This document shows positions 21,912 to 35,190 of a stretch of 64,000 nt of DNA, piece after piece (within the stretch, counting starts at the first letter, position 1; the number at the start of each line of letters is the position of its first letter). This stretch comes from Nymphaea colorata (Eukaryota; Streptophyta; Magnoliopsida; Nymphaeales; Nymphaeaceae): assembly GCF_008831285.2 (NCBI RefSeq), contig NC_045139.1, forward strand, positions 36,119,706 through 36,183,705, in the 5' to 3' direction. The notes below the pieces were generated by a model. That model was given only the letters and a program-made list of their open reading frames with translations. It was not told the DNA's origin and did no database searches. The position numbers and the translations under genes were made by a program.

Positions 21912-24900
21912 ATGGTGGATGATTTCATGGTGTACGTCGACCGGCTGATATCCTCGGCTTGCTTCGAGAGCGCGAACGAGGGGCTCCTCCATGGCCATGG
22001 CAGCGCACAGATGCCTCATGGGAGAGAAGGATTCCTGCTGAGCAACAATGGTTGCAATGGTGGTGGTGGCGGCGGTTGTAATAGTGGTGAGGCTCAATGC
22101 CACGTTGGGGAGGGTTGTTCCAAGAAGGAGGCGCTTATAGAATGTAGGATATGTCAGGAGGAAGACGAAGAGAAGGAGTTGGAGGCTCCTTGCGCTTGTA
22201 ACGGCACTCTGAAGGTACGTGTGTCTCGCATTTTCGGAAGAAATTCGGGGTTTTTTGGCTCTTTGTTGATGGTCTTCTTTTGTGGTTTTGGTTTTCATGT
22301 GTTCTCTTTTGTCCCCTGAAAAATCATGCTTTCCCATTCGCTGGTGACCGTCTGGTGTGGATTTGAGCGATATTATGCTTCATGTCGTGCGAAAATCGTG
22401 ATTTTTTCTGTGCTGGTGGTGATCTTTCGGCGTTTATTTTGCTTTTTCTGAACTTGAGCAATGTGCATTTCTTGGAGAGTCGTGTAGTTCTTTATGCGGT
22501 TTCTGTGGCTTCGCTGCGAACATTTCTTCCTTTTGGAGTTTGCTTTCTTGAGTTGTCTTTTGTGGTGGACAGAGATGGTCGTTGTTGTTCTGAAAGGTTT
22601 TTTTTTTTTTTTTAGTCTTTTGCAAATGGACGTTGACTGGTCATGCTATTCCATCCTCTGTATCCTTCTTCGAGTTTGTGCTTGCGGTCTGTTCTGCGTA
22701 GTTGTTTGTCCCTTCGTGACTTGTGGCATCGTTTGCTTTTTGAGTTTTATGCTCATTTCCTGTATCTGATTCCCGTTCCGCTCTCTTGTTTTGCCTGTAT
22801 TGCATTTTTCATTGGTCTGTGGGGTTTCTGCGTTTTTTTGTTTCCATTTTTAGGCAAACCAACCAACTTGAGTCCTGTCGTTTGTTGGGAGTTTATGGCT
22901 TTTCTGTCGGAAAGATTGTTTGTCGATTTCCTGTTCATTGACCATTAGCATTGTGGCCTCTGTTATTCTACCTCGTACAGACGGGCATATGTTTCCAAGT
23001 GAAACTCCTTGCTTTACTCTTAACATATTTCCTTACATAGGGTTTGTTCTTTAATGGCTTCAACTTTGAACATAGAATGTTCATGTTTAGATTCAATTAA
23101 GCTTCTGGATTTTTCTACTGCAGAGCTTTGTTTGGGTTATTGACGAATCATTCTTTTGGTGCTGGAAGAGACTTGATGGCACCAGTAGTTTCCAAAGATG
23201 ACACTTAACATGCTATCTGTTTCTGAATGCATTTCTTGATCACTTCTTTTGTTATTTTCATCCAAAATTTTGTTATGCATTTCTTGATCTCTTCTTTTGT
23301 TATTTTCATCCAAAATTTTGTTATGCTTATCATTTTTTTGGAACTCTTATCCATCCTATTGTACGTTTCTTGTGTCAAGGTTTACTTGTGTTAGTTGCAT
23401 TATTGCAAGGTACTGTTGTTCCAGTCATGTTTGTGCTTTTCTTGTGGTTCCCCTGCTGTTGTGGACCAGCCTAATATTTAGTTTTTCAGTTTTCAGATCT
23501 TTCTAACTTATAGTTTTTACAATGTATGTCCCTATTAAATGGAAGATTTGGCTTTGGCTTGCTGCAGTTTGCTCACAGAAAATGTATTCAGAGATGGTGC
23601 AACAAGAAGGGTGATATTACTTGTGAGATTTGCAATCAGGTACGGTATTAGATGCAAAAAGGAAAAAAAGAAAAAGGTTGTCTATGTAACAATGCATAAT
23701 AGTTGGTTTTTTCCCAATGTTGGAAACATTGGATTCTGAATCATATTGGAATCCTTAAATCCTACACATATTAGCGTACTGATTGGCCTGTGTGATACTA
23801 CAACAGGCTATTTTATGTTTTCCTCTTTAACAACTAATTATCAAATATTTTAAAATGTTTAATACAACAAAAAATGCTTATTATCCCTCTCATGTCAGAC
23901 AGTTGTCAAGGAAGTTAAAAAATTGGATAACTGAAATGCCAGTGAAAAGGCCAGTAAAATATAATTTTTGCTGATTGGAGATTCATCCTTAAATCAAGTG
24001 AAGAAAAGATGATTTACCAACTTACAATTTTGTGTTGTTTCAATGTTTCAAACTCTAGAAGGCACTCTCAAGTTCGAGATTTAAAATGATTTCTGGTTTT
24101 TTTAAGTGTCAAGAGTCCAACAGTCCATATTGTCTTGTTGGGCTAAGATAGTCTTTCACTTGGAATTTTTTGTGCACAAATATTGGTTGAATTTAGTTCT
24201 GAATGTATAGAATATCCAAATTCCTTCAGATTCTTACAGGCTTAGCTGTAAGGTCCTGATGGCTAGTTTCTAGGATAAGGGGAAAACACCGGACTTCTTC
24301 CATACCCAAAGGGCACTTTCTTCCTCGTTTATTTTTTGTACCTAAGGTACAATTTTTGTGTTCATGTATGCATGTCTTTATTGTTCTTTATGCATGTGCG
24401 TGCACAATGTAAGTCAAATAAGAACCTGAATGCATGTGTACACATGTGCCTAAATGTTAGTGTGCGCTGTCAGCCTGCTTGCAAAAAATTCCCTGCTATA
24501 AAATCCGTTAATTATTTTTTTAGCCTCCTTTAAATCAACTTCCAAGTTTAGTTGTATATGATGCTTGTATTCAGATTTGACTTGTTTTTTTCATTCTCAC
24601 CAATATCTACAATCACTATCTTGTATTTAGAAAATGACTGCCAAATTTCATTCCCATGTATGTGCTCATTACACTTTGTTCATGCATTCAGTTAAACAAT
24701 TTCCCCAAAAATGCTTTGTGCGAGATTAATATGTACATGGAGCATGGTACGAAAGTGTTGTAGGGTGGTGCCTGTTAGTTCTTGTGGTTGGTTGAAATGG
24801 ACTCTGTAAATCATGATAAACCGTGGAATCCTAGCAAATGCTGTGGGTCTTGTTTCACATGTGAAATGTTGCAATGATTTGGTAGAAGTATTCTTTGTTC

Positions 24901-27900
24901 TGAGCTTTTACAGAACTGAGAAATTTGTCGTTACTTTCCTTAGTTCAATTGTTGGAATTTTTTCTCATATCTTGCCAGGTCTATGCTCCAAATTACTCTA
25001 TTCCACAAACCAGGGCTAGTTCTGATGGTCTGGCAATCGACATAAGGTACTTCTTTACATGCTGATCTTTACTTCTTTTCGCCTGCACGTGTTACCACTG
25101 GACTTATTGTTCACGGTAAGGAGCTTGTAAGAGCAGAAAACAACTTGCCTTTGTATTTTGTCTAGTTGATGAAAGCTGGGCACCTGAATAAGAACATTAC
25201 ATCATGAACAGTGTTACCTTTAGTAGATAAATATAGCCTTCTAACTTCTGCTTTTAATGTTCTTATTGAGCCTTGTATGATTAATGTTGCCTAATTTTAT
25301 GAATTTTATGAGCTTGTCAGTTCAAGAAGCTTAGCTTGAAATGAATGCTTTACCTCAGTAAGATAATCACAGTGAGACGAGCTATTTATCATCAAAGTGT
25401 CAACTGGAAATGCAGTGATGTATGCAGCCATGGCATCCAAACAGGCTGAGAGATCGGAACCTTGTTCCTACATGACCTAATCAATTTGATCAGGCATTTG
25501 ACATCTATTTTTATTGTCAATCGAACCTAACACTTCAAAAGTTAGTTTTTATTTTATTTTTTTAAAGACAGAGAGCATCCAATTGCCATTGATCCGAGTG
25601 GGGTGCACTTCAACAAACAGATATGTTTGGTCTGGTGACTGCACTAGATGAATGTTGGCAGTTCCAGACTTCAGTGCCACACCCGTGTCATGTAGATCTG
25701 GCTGCTGCTGTCCTTTAGTGTGTCCCTATGACCTAGGTTTCTGTAATACACTTTGCACAACAATACTTGTTCAGTTTGGTGGTAGAGTGTCAAAACCTAT
25801 GTTACAGAGATTCATATAGAAGGCACCCACCTGTGCTGACACATCTAGACATGGTGCAAGCATAGCAAAATGATACCTGGTATTTTTCTATTTTTTTGTT
25901 TATTAATTTATATTTTATGAAATATAAAATATTGCACAACCATGTCCTGCACATGTTTTTAAAAGTATTGTGCATGTCGGTCAAAACCCGCTTTCTCCTG
26001 GTCATTTCTGTACATGTGTATGCACAAGCATGTGAAGTAAACATTAAGAGTTGATTCTTTCTCATAGTATATATTTGAAATTGAATGGTTTTCTCGTTCC
26101 CGCTTATTCTCTAAGAAGGCATTTAATTTGTGGAGATTGACGAAAACTTGGGATGCATGGAGCTGCATCGCTTGCATCCTAAGTAACACCAAAAAGTAGG
26201 AACAACACGGAGCATCCCTTCAATAAGAACTCAAATGCAGCACCTATGGGTGCTCCATTTTTTCTTCCAAATTCCTGGTATTTCCAGGAGCAGGAATCAG
26301 ATGGCCTCTAAGAGGACATTGGCGTTCTCCAGCACATGGAACTCCACCTGTGTGTGTTCCTGGTGGTGCCTGCAGTGAGTTGCAAACAAGGGAAGATGCA
26401 CATTGCAGTCCGTTTTGCACTGGAGAATGCCTAGAAGGCACTCTCTACGGTTCCTTCAATTTGGTGGAATTGTTGGAACAGTGGACAGAATGCCATGTCC
26501 TGTGAGACTGTGTTTGACCTGCACTAATGAACGTCCTTTAAAAGACCAAACTGTCTGTGGATTCTGTGGGTTGTCAGTGGGTATATCTTATTTTCCAACC
26601 AGTTGCTTGGATTCCCAAAATACTGAAGCTTGGGCAATACGTTATTATGTCTTGGTATAAATTCTGATAAAAATCAATGTTTTGTTTGTTGGTGATTTCT
26701 TGTGATTGTGGTTCATTTTGATCCTTGTGGTGATCATAGGGACATGGCCAACTAGTCATTGCAGTCGGTGTTCCATTCTTGTTTTGTTTGCTCTCTCTCT
26801 CTCTCTCTCTCATTTTTTCATTGTAAGCAGGCAAAATTGGGGCCCTCGAATTGACCTTCACGATCCTCATATTCTGGCCATAGCTGCTGCTGAGCATCGG
26901 TTGCTCCAGGCTGAATATGAAGATTATGCTGTTGCAAACACTACTGGAATTGGTGCCTGCCGCTCTGTTGCTCTAGCTGTATGTTCATTTCCATTCTGTG
27001 TCGTTCATTTCTATTGCTTGTTTTGTATGTTTGTCATGTATTTTGGCTTGAGTGATAATGCTGATTAGGATAAGTACTTCCAATATAATCAATTCTCCAC
27101 CTATGTATTCTATTTGTTTTTTGAGTTAATTTTGTTAGGAATTATATATTTCTTCTCTCATGACAGTTGATGTTACTTCTGCTTGTGCGCCATGCACTTA
27201 CCCTCAGCAGGGATTCTGGGTTCCTGCAGGAGTCTTTGGCGGTGTTCAATGTATGTACCGTCATTCAGCTGAAGAAATTTGTAAATATTATTTTTTCTGT
27301 TTTCTCCAATGCATTGTGATCCAAACATCTAATATTTTTCCTGCATTATCTAGATTTCACTACTTCAGTTTGCTGGATTGCTTCTACCATGTTATGTGAT
27401 CTTGAGAGTGCTTTACATTTTACAGAGTCGAAGGCGAAGACAGGTAGGCCTTTACCATTCTTCTTTTCTTTAATTAATGCTTACAATCATTCTTTGGGAA
27501 ATAACCAGATGGAACTAAGCCTCCTTTCTACTGCTGCCAGAATCTGAAAGTGGAAACATAAACTTGTCATTGGTTCTCATTTGTCTCAGTAAAGTATGAA
27601 TTCGGGTTCAAACACATGCCCTTCTGCTCAATACCATCAACAGGGGTCAGACTGTCTTGACATCATCCAAGTCAGCTCATGCACACATGGTTTAGATACA
27701 ATCTAACTGGAAAGTAGTAACAGTAAAGGAATATGGTGGTCCATTTAATCCTTTACATATTCAGCAGAAGGGCAGGTACGAGGAAGAATAACGGAGACCA
27801 CAATGCTAATGGTGAATTAACAGGAAATCTACAAACAATTCATTCTGAGATAGTCTTATATACCTGAAGAAATGCGAGTTTGAGATCCCTTCCAAATATC

Positions 27901-28164
27901 TCTGTTAGGGAGTCCATAGGGCCATTAATGTCCACACTGATTAAAAATGCTAACAATCAATCATTGGCTACCTAGTTTGCTTCCACTAAAACCTTCCACT
28001 TAGATGTTCTTTGGAGATTCAATTTGATGGTCGTCTAGAGCTTGTCCTATCTGTGTTCGACGAGCTCTAGATATGCCATCTGCTTGAAACCTGGTCTAGC
28101 TAAACTCTTCCAAATAACCATTTTTTTCCTGTTGGGCTGACTTTCCTTTGTCTTAATGCAGTAG
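21912..28164 (+). CDS. RING-CH (MARCH-type) membrane E3 ubiquitin ligase
   Basis: Six coding exons join in phase to give 255 residues: 21912-22214, 23568-23639, 24979-25046, 26831-26978, 27167-27250 and 27354-27443. The next acceptor (28160-28161) is followed at once by TAG. The C4HC3 RING-CH finger has ligands C78, C81, C94, C96, H104, C107, C120 and C123, with W111 in the usual place. A Gly/Asn-rich low-complexity stretch (45-60) precedes it. The later part is the plant DUF3675 region (D-P-H-I-L-A-x-A-A-A-E-H-R). Two hydrophobic segments follow, one around R-H-A-L and one around F-L-L-P-C-Y, so the protein should sit in an endomembrane with the RING cytosolic. It would transfer ubiquitin from an E2 to membrane substrates. 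The start follows a purine-rich leader. The C-terminus after R-R-R-R-Q is shorter than I expect for relatives. Confidence 0.88.
23227..23322 (+). repeat. 48-bp tandem duplication in RING-CH intron 1
   Basis: Two adjacent units beginning atgcatttcttgatc (23227 and 23275) are nearly identical over 48 bp. The unit is non-coding. Confidence 0.9.
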
Positions 28165-29006
28165 CAGATGTAGCTGGTCTCGGAGGAAACAGTTAGAAGA
28201 TCAAGCTGCTCTACGTAGGACAAGCTCTTGGTGTTGTTTCTTTTACCATCTTTATCTAGAGTTGCTGGAAAACCGGTATCTCTCTTTTTCGTTTCTTTTT
28301 GTATATCTTAATATGTGTGCCTTTCAGTTCAAGATAGATCTCTGCAGTGGCTCGTTACTGCTTACTAAAGTGGAATTTGTAAATATTACCATCATCTTCT
28401 CCTAGCAGTAACCAAATGTAACAAGCTTTGTTTGAGTATCTGCCCAAGTAAATGTATAAACATGCAGTTGCCCAAACGTGCACTTACCGGAATTCTCAGC
28501 CTGTGATTTGTTTGGACTGACGTTTCTGTATATTTGGGTGTGGGAAAGATGGTGCTGAGTGCGAAAATTCTTGTAGAACATTTGAACGACACCCTAAAAC
28601 CAATTTTTGGAAGTAAAAAATAGTCTCCTTTCCAAAACATCATTTCAGGTGTGTTTGGACGACACCAAAAATGAGTTTTGCCAAAATTCAGTTTGGGCTA
28701 CAACTGGTTTCCAAAAGGAAGTGAATAAACTGACACTCCCATGTTATTCTAAAAAAAGGGTATTTTGGTCCTACCACCCATGCAACCCACTTTTTCAAAA
28801 CTGATCAAAGCAAACAATTTTCTGAAAAACTGGTTTCACAAAACCAATTTTTTGAGTGTGCCATCCAATCATTACCTTAACCTTTTTAGGTGGGTCCCAT
28901 ATCAATCCTGAAGGAAAAGGCAAGAACATTATTTATGTTTACTATTTATTAGAAACTGCATTTGACGTAAACTCTAAGGCATACCGTTATGCTTGCTTGC
29001 TTTGTG

Positions 29007-29160
29007 GCTTGAGTTGATCTATAAAATATCTTTTAACTTGAGTGTCGTGGTTGTTATTGTTTGTTACTTAGAATAGTAATACGTTGAAGCGAAATAGGAT
29101 TCGACCTTGAACCCTTTGAGTAGGTGGTGCTTTACCGCTCGGTTGCATTACAACCGGGCT
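29007..29160 (-). repeat. SINE-like repeat, copy B
   Basis: On the - strand the head reads gcaaccgagcggtaaagc, like a Leu/Ser tRNA A box. About 30 bp on it reads ggttcaaggtcgaatcc, like a B box with a small insertion. The rest aligns by eye with 17007-17165. This is the structure expected of a tRNA-derived SINE. Confidence 0.55.
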
Positions 29161-30774
29161 GTTGCAGAGCAACAGGTGTTCAAGTTTCATATTATACACC
29201 AAACCTCTTTAGCTTCGTTTAAGCATTAATGTGAAATCACATGACAATACTCATGACTTTTGTGTGTGTGTGTAAGAGAGAGAGAGAGAGGTACATCAGA
29301 GATAAACAAGCAGACACCCACCTTCTTCATAGCTTCACTCAATTATTAGAGGAACAAGAGTCAAGAGTATCAAGTAGAGCAGGATACTTAGGATGAAAAC
29401 TTTCCATAATGGTGTCTATAGTCCATGAATAATCGTTTACATCTTCATCAACGACATGGAAGGTGCAGGAGGCATTTTCTGTGAATAAGAAAGAACACAC
29501 AAATGTGACATGAAATATGTTTGAAGATGCTTGAGAAAAAGTCTAAGTTCGGATAGATGTGACGAAAATTGCGGTCAGCAACCATACATCAAGTTCAATA
29601 GCTTCACAAAGCATGGTAGAGAATTGACTAAGGTACCTTGAAGGAGGCTTTCTTTAATGAGTTCCAATTTCTAAAAATGACTTTTTGATTGGTTTCTCTC
29701 TACTTCAACCATGCACGCTGTTTGCCAGTCAAAATGTAAAGACATATTCGGGTGGAATTCTCAGCACAGATGGATTTGGTTTCCAAACTCCCTCTTAATT
29801 TGGAGGTTTTGGACATTGTGGGACATGATGAATGGGAATGACAAGTCTGGTGCAGAGAGGGGCCGTGTTTGCTTCTCCCAAACACATAAACCATCCAAAC
29901 ACAACCTTAAACCCAATTATACAAAATCATCAAGCATGAGACAATCGATTAGGAGGGCCACCATTAGATCAATGTGAATCGTGTTCTCATAGACATGCAA
30001 CCTGAGTGAGGGGGAAGGAAATCCGGTCACTTTCCAAGGAAGAGCCCAAGCCTGCCCCATCATTTCCCCTCCCTTCTAAGGCTGCATTGGTACCTGGGAT
30101 GAAGTCTGTGCTACACGCCAACTTGCCCACTTTCCCAGTTCAAAGTTGCCTTTCCTTTGGAAGCCAAAAAAAAAAGGAGCAACAAAGAGTTATTGCATCT
30201 CTATTCCGCCTTTCAATTTGGGTAGGGAGAAGATTCATTTGTAATCTCTTATTCATGAAACAATTCAGCCACACATGAACAAAGTCATCAATCCCTAGAA
30301 CGTAGAAAGACCTTTCCTACCTAACCCTTTGTTTCCATAGGGCATAAGCTTTGCTTTCGAACCTTTGGTGCCTCGAGGTGACAACACCACCGCATTTCAA
30401 CTTGTGCATTAGTGACCTTTCCTTTTGCAGCCTATAAGACGCTCTTGACACTTGACATAGAGACAATATGGAGATTGGATAATTTTTTTTATCAGTTAAA
30501 TTTTTCCACCAACAAATGAAGCTTTCAAAAATTTTAGTTGCACAGATAATCTTTTCCACCAATGAGTATATGCAGAAAAATCACAATAAAGGAGATGCAT
30601 ACAACCAATGGCTGAGCCGGAAATTTCGAGCAATGGACGAGGGGGCACTAATACATGGAAATATGAAAATGGTCTATGACATACTAACCCGTGTGATTAA
30701 GCAAATCTTGCAAGGTTGTGTGGGCGAATGCCCACACAAGCCCACAAATGCCTCCGTAATATGCCATCACCATT

Positions 30775-30829
30775 GAGATTTGAACTAGTGACTAGCTGCC
30801 TAATAACGACTGCCCAACCAGTTGTGCTA
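30775..30829 (-). repeat. tRNA-like A/B box pair, probable SINE head
   Basis: On the - strand tagcacaactgg (30829-30818) fits the polymerase III A-box consensus, and agttcaaatctc (30786-30775) fits the B box. No cloverleaf with proper acceptor stem could be drawn, so it is not a functional tRNA gene. Confidence 0.5.
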
Positions 30830-32529
30830 ACGGAAAGTGGAAAAAGAAATACCCAAGATGTTCGTCTTTTCAAAATAGCAAAATGCCCTCAAATTCCGGC
30901 CCTTCGGTGCGTGTTCGTCTAGTGGACTGGTGCATGCAACGCAGTTTGCATGGGCAACCAAGCAAAAATATGGGCTAATTAACCAAGGAAACTATATGTA
31001 AGAGAGCACGATATAAAAAAAGAACATATATAACTTAAAGGTGTTTATGCACAGCGAACGAGTTAGCGTACATAATATAATCAATGTATGTGGCACTTCA
31101 GGTATTTTAGATCAATGCCCGTACATGGCCAAGATTAGTGACATTACTTCTCACTGAGGCAAGCTCGGAACCTTCAGAATCCAACATGAGATGGTGGCAT
31201 AGATTAAACAATTAATAACTAGAAGGAAACAACTAATTTATAATAATTAAAACTTCAAAAAAAAATTTGAAAAAACGCACCTGAAGAATAATAAGAAGCA
31301 CACCTAATCTTGGCATATTGTTAAAGACAGGCCAAATTACGTTTTCAATAGCTAATAGAAAAAATATTAACCATCAGCTACTTTTGAAATTTTGATCATT
31401 TAAATCAATGGAAATTTATCATTTTTGCCTTTCGGAAAATAGCACGAAGAGATGACCTATATTTTCTTTGAAGAATTTTCTAACTTTAACTAAAAATAGC
31501 AGATAATTATACTGATCAAGAAAGATAACGCAGACTGATGAGATTACAGTGTGTTTTTTTATTGATATCGATTCTCTGTGTTATAAAAACTTCCCCAAAA
31601 TATGCTTTGGACATGGCAGCTCGGTCCTGATCAAGAAAACCAAGATATTGCACTCATTTTTTTCCAAAAGATAGAAACTTATAGTTACTGAAACATCAGA
31701 ATGAGAAGGGCAGCTTCATTAGGATACCAGCATTGGCATGGATGGCGCAGGAAATTGATATCCTAAAAACTTAGTATAATATCATGACCCAACTCCTATC
31801 TCGCATTTAAAAGATAATCTAATTCCCCCACAAGCAAGCTTGAATACCTAAAACTGGACACTTTTCCAAGAGGTGAATGCAAAAGCTTGGAGAAACTTGT
31901 TTCTTTAAAATGAAAACATGACATCACATAAGATTATGTTCACACTTCAACTTAATTTTAGTCTTCACTCACTTTCAAGTTCTTCAGTTATTCAAATTTT
32001 TTGTGCTACTACCTTTCACTCTTTTTTCTTATGTAATTATTCTATACATACATACTGCCCCCCACTTAGCAAAATTTTTGCGGCTCATTTCCCCACCTCC
32101 TCTTGTACCACATCTGTCTATTCTGTATCCTGGCAACTATAGTACAATAGGATACTTCCTATTGAACGCCCAATATCCATATCATGCTCCCATCCAAGTA
32201 AAGACAAAACTTGTACAGCCTTAAGATCAATGTAGCAGGGGAACACGATGATCTGGAAATTTTATGCAAGGTGGAAGATCCAAAAAACTTGGGTTAGAAA
32301 TGAACACCAATAATATGCCTTACTCAGAAGGTGGATGAATGAAGTGCACAAAATTTCTGCGTCTTACACTTGTAAAATTGATTTCAACAGGGCATATGAG
32401 GTGTTGAAAGGAGAACTGGACAAGGATGTACAACCCTTGATTGATTGTGACAATTGCGAGTAACATGACTAAATTCTTGCACAGCTTTGATGAGGAAATA
32501 CTAACTCTGCGCCAGATGCACCACACCTG

Positions 32530-35174
32530 CTACCAGAGCCTGTTGTCAGTCACAACAGATACGATATTTTTCATGGTCTCCTGCAAAAAGTCCAGCAAAA
32601 TGAGCCTACAAGAATTTTGCTTGAGAGTGAATGAAAAGCCAAAAAGCTTGAAACTAACCGATGAATGGTCCTTGAGTCCAAGAGATAACAACAAGGGCCT
32701 TGATGAACCAGACTTACTGCAAAGAAGGTAACAAAAGAAAAATGAGCATGAGAAACAGTCCTTTTATTTTTGTGGATCTGGAGATGGTAAACTAGAAGTT
32801 CCCTCATTTACTTAATCTAACAAAAACCTTAAACCAGCAACCAGAGTTGCAGAGGATTTCTCAACTGTTTCCACAGCTCCTGGTACAATAATAAGTGCTA
32901 ACGACTAAACAATTATATTACCCCACAGGTTCGTATGGACTCAAGTGTCGTATGCATGGAACTGTACCAAGATGCAGATATTGGTTTTTCAACAACTCAA
33001 TAAACCAAAAAGAGATCTACGTTCATTTAAGTGGTGCCTTGAAAGATGAAATATGAATAAGCCATTCCCATTGCATTGACATGCAATAGCAGCAATACTG
33101 ACCTTATATTCTCAATAAGCTGACGTGCACATGCCACCATCATTGGCTGCAGCAATATAAATTGTAAACAGTGAGAATATGCCTTGCAAAAAGTAAAGCA
33201 CCACAAATCATATGACAGATTATGGTCATCTAGAACAAAAAAGACAGTGATTCTTTTACCAATATGCATGAGATGGCCAAACAGAACAAATAACTACCTC
33301 ATCTCTCTTCCCAAATATTACAGACACGTTAAATGTTGGATTGATGGTAACACCTTCTTCTTTCCTAAGAGGAAATAAGTTATCAAATTGCTTGTATACA
33401 GCGTACAGGAAGCTAACAAACTCTAAAGTCCCAGCATGTAGTCATACAATGCTAGGTACTCCTTTTCAACAAAAACATACAAGAAGAGAAGGGTATCGAA
33501 AAGGAAAATAAAATATGTGAATACAAAGTCATCAAAAAGGATAATGGAAAAGAGCAGGCAATGAAGAGCAGACTAGTATTCCATGGCAGTAGAGAGCAAA
33601 AGGAAATAAATGGCAGGTTGTAAGCACACCTTGCATGCAGTATTGTTCCCATGCTTCCAATCTGTGTCACTATCACCTATATGTGTTTTAGCAAATGAGA
33701 CACCTAAATGAATTAAATTATAAATTACCACTGCCAAGAAAGGGACATAAATGATACCATATAATGATCCTCATATCTGCAGATAATTATGTCAGTTCTG
33801 ATTCCCTGCATATCAGATGAAAAGAAAAATGAGAACAAATATATCATGTTAATACCCAAAACCAAAATTTGTGGGTGACAAATGAAAATATAATTGATCT
33901 GAAGGGCAGTAATAAGTGATTAAGACATCAGAAAGAATCTATGTATATGCCGTCTATGGAGATGGGCACTCGGATGCAGAAGATAAACACAGATTGCTAA
34001 ACAAAAAGCAGGCTTTTGATGGGTAATTCCATCATGTGTCCAGAAACACTTTGAAAATTTCAGCAGGATTTTGCATTCACAAGAGAAACACCAGCTCTAG
34101 GTCAACCATTTGGCCTGACATATGTGTTAATGGAACCGGTTGAAATATAAGAATCAACAGCCGCAGCTCTAAAAGAAAGAGTCAAGAAAAATGAGGTTCA
34201 AATAAAGTTCGTGTAACTTAGAACAAACACAAAATGTTGAACAACCTTGCAAGAACCAATACACAAAAAAGTGTGGAGAGTAGGAAGAGAATTCGGGAAT
34301 GACAAAAAACAAATTCAAACTAAGTTACTACAACCTCAAACAAACATAGATGCTTGTAAGGTAATGAACGATACACAAAAAAGGTGTGGAATGTGAGGAA
34401 GAGAATTCAGGAATAACAATAATCAGGTGGCTAAAATCATATTTTGTGCCCACCACCCTTTTTATGCTTTGGTAAATGGTTACTTTTATAGTGGTAAGCC
34501 AGAGAGTGCCACTTTTAGAACCATCACTGAATTAGGCAGTCTCTGTAAATTTCTCTTCCTAAAATGGAATCACTAACATCAAATTTTAATGATTTAGTTT
34601 GTGCAACAGATTTACAAAACTGGCTTAGAAAACTCCAAAAGGCATCTTGTAACCCTTAATGCATGAAATGACCTGCAAACAGTTCCATACCTGATAAGTT
34701 TGTAAAGAACGAAACGTTTGATAGTTTGAGCATAACTACTAACCTATGTGCTCATACCCCTTTTCTGGGTGCTCAATTGGAGTCAACTGTAAGGGATTAA
34801 GATCCATCCTGCAAGTGTTAGGTGAGCTTTTGGCTAAGTTGTTGCGCGTACATAAAGTGATCTTAGGCTTTAATGCAATTTCTAGAAGCTTCTAAAGACT
34901 ATGCACATTAATATGTATGAATGGCATTTCATCCAATGAACGTAATCCGACTAACAATCATCTAAAGATCTTACTCACACAAAATTGTTTATGTGCAGAA
35001 AACCTACATAAATTTTGAGCTTAGAAAAAGGGCTTAAGAAATTTAAGCAAGCGTACAGATACAAAACAAATCAGAAAGAGCAATCTGAAAAAATCGAACA
35101 TATGAAAAGATTACCTTAATATCAACTGTAACCTCCCTATGAGGAACTGGAAAATGAACACCTTGAAGATCCAT
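32530..35174 (-). CDS. PSMG3: Proteasome assembly chaperone 3 homologue
   Basis: Seven coding exons join in phase to code 124 residues: 35115-35174, 33758-33805, 33630-33676, 33298-33364, 33103-33146, 32659-32716 and 32530-32580. All introns are GT-AG. The translated motifs follow the PAC3/POC3 family: F-P-V-P-H-R-E, an I-R-T-D-I strand, V-T-Q-I-G-S-M-G-T-I-L-H-A, N-P-T-F-N-V-S-V-I-F-G-K-R-D-E, A-C-A-R-Q-L-I-E, L-S-L-G-L-K-D-H and a final N-R-L-W. PAC3 pairs with PAC4 and helps build the 20S proteasome alpha ring in the cytosol. The length is typical. The coding exon begins after an acceptor at 35191-35192, so a non-coding first exon, with donor near 35777, probably lies around 35778-35850. 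Confidence 0.9.
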
Positions 35175-35190
35175 CGACTTCCACCAAAAT

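Larger units (their letters stand above)
28165..32529. other. Intergenic between RING-CH and PSMG3, no gene seen
   Basis: 28165 to about 28400 is probable RING-CH 3' UTR. 28576-28880 holds a MITE-like unit whose ends (tttgaacgacacc and, reversed, attggatggcaca) are weakly inverted. Two tRNA-like repeats are listed separately. 29700-30560 has long but unconvincing frames without a recognisable domain. 31000-32500 is AT-rich and includes the PSMG3 3' flank. Confidence 0.55.

Noticed and set aside
22382-22948. Overlapping hydrophobic + frames after RING-CH exon 1
   Set aside because: T-rich intron sequence; translation looks like random hydrophobic residues and splicing of exons 1 and 2 is in phase around it.
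30775-30829. Functional tRNA gene
   Set aside because: A and B boxes are present but no acceptor stem or cloverleaf could be drawn.
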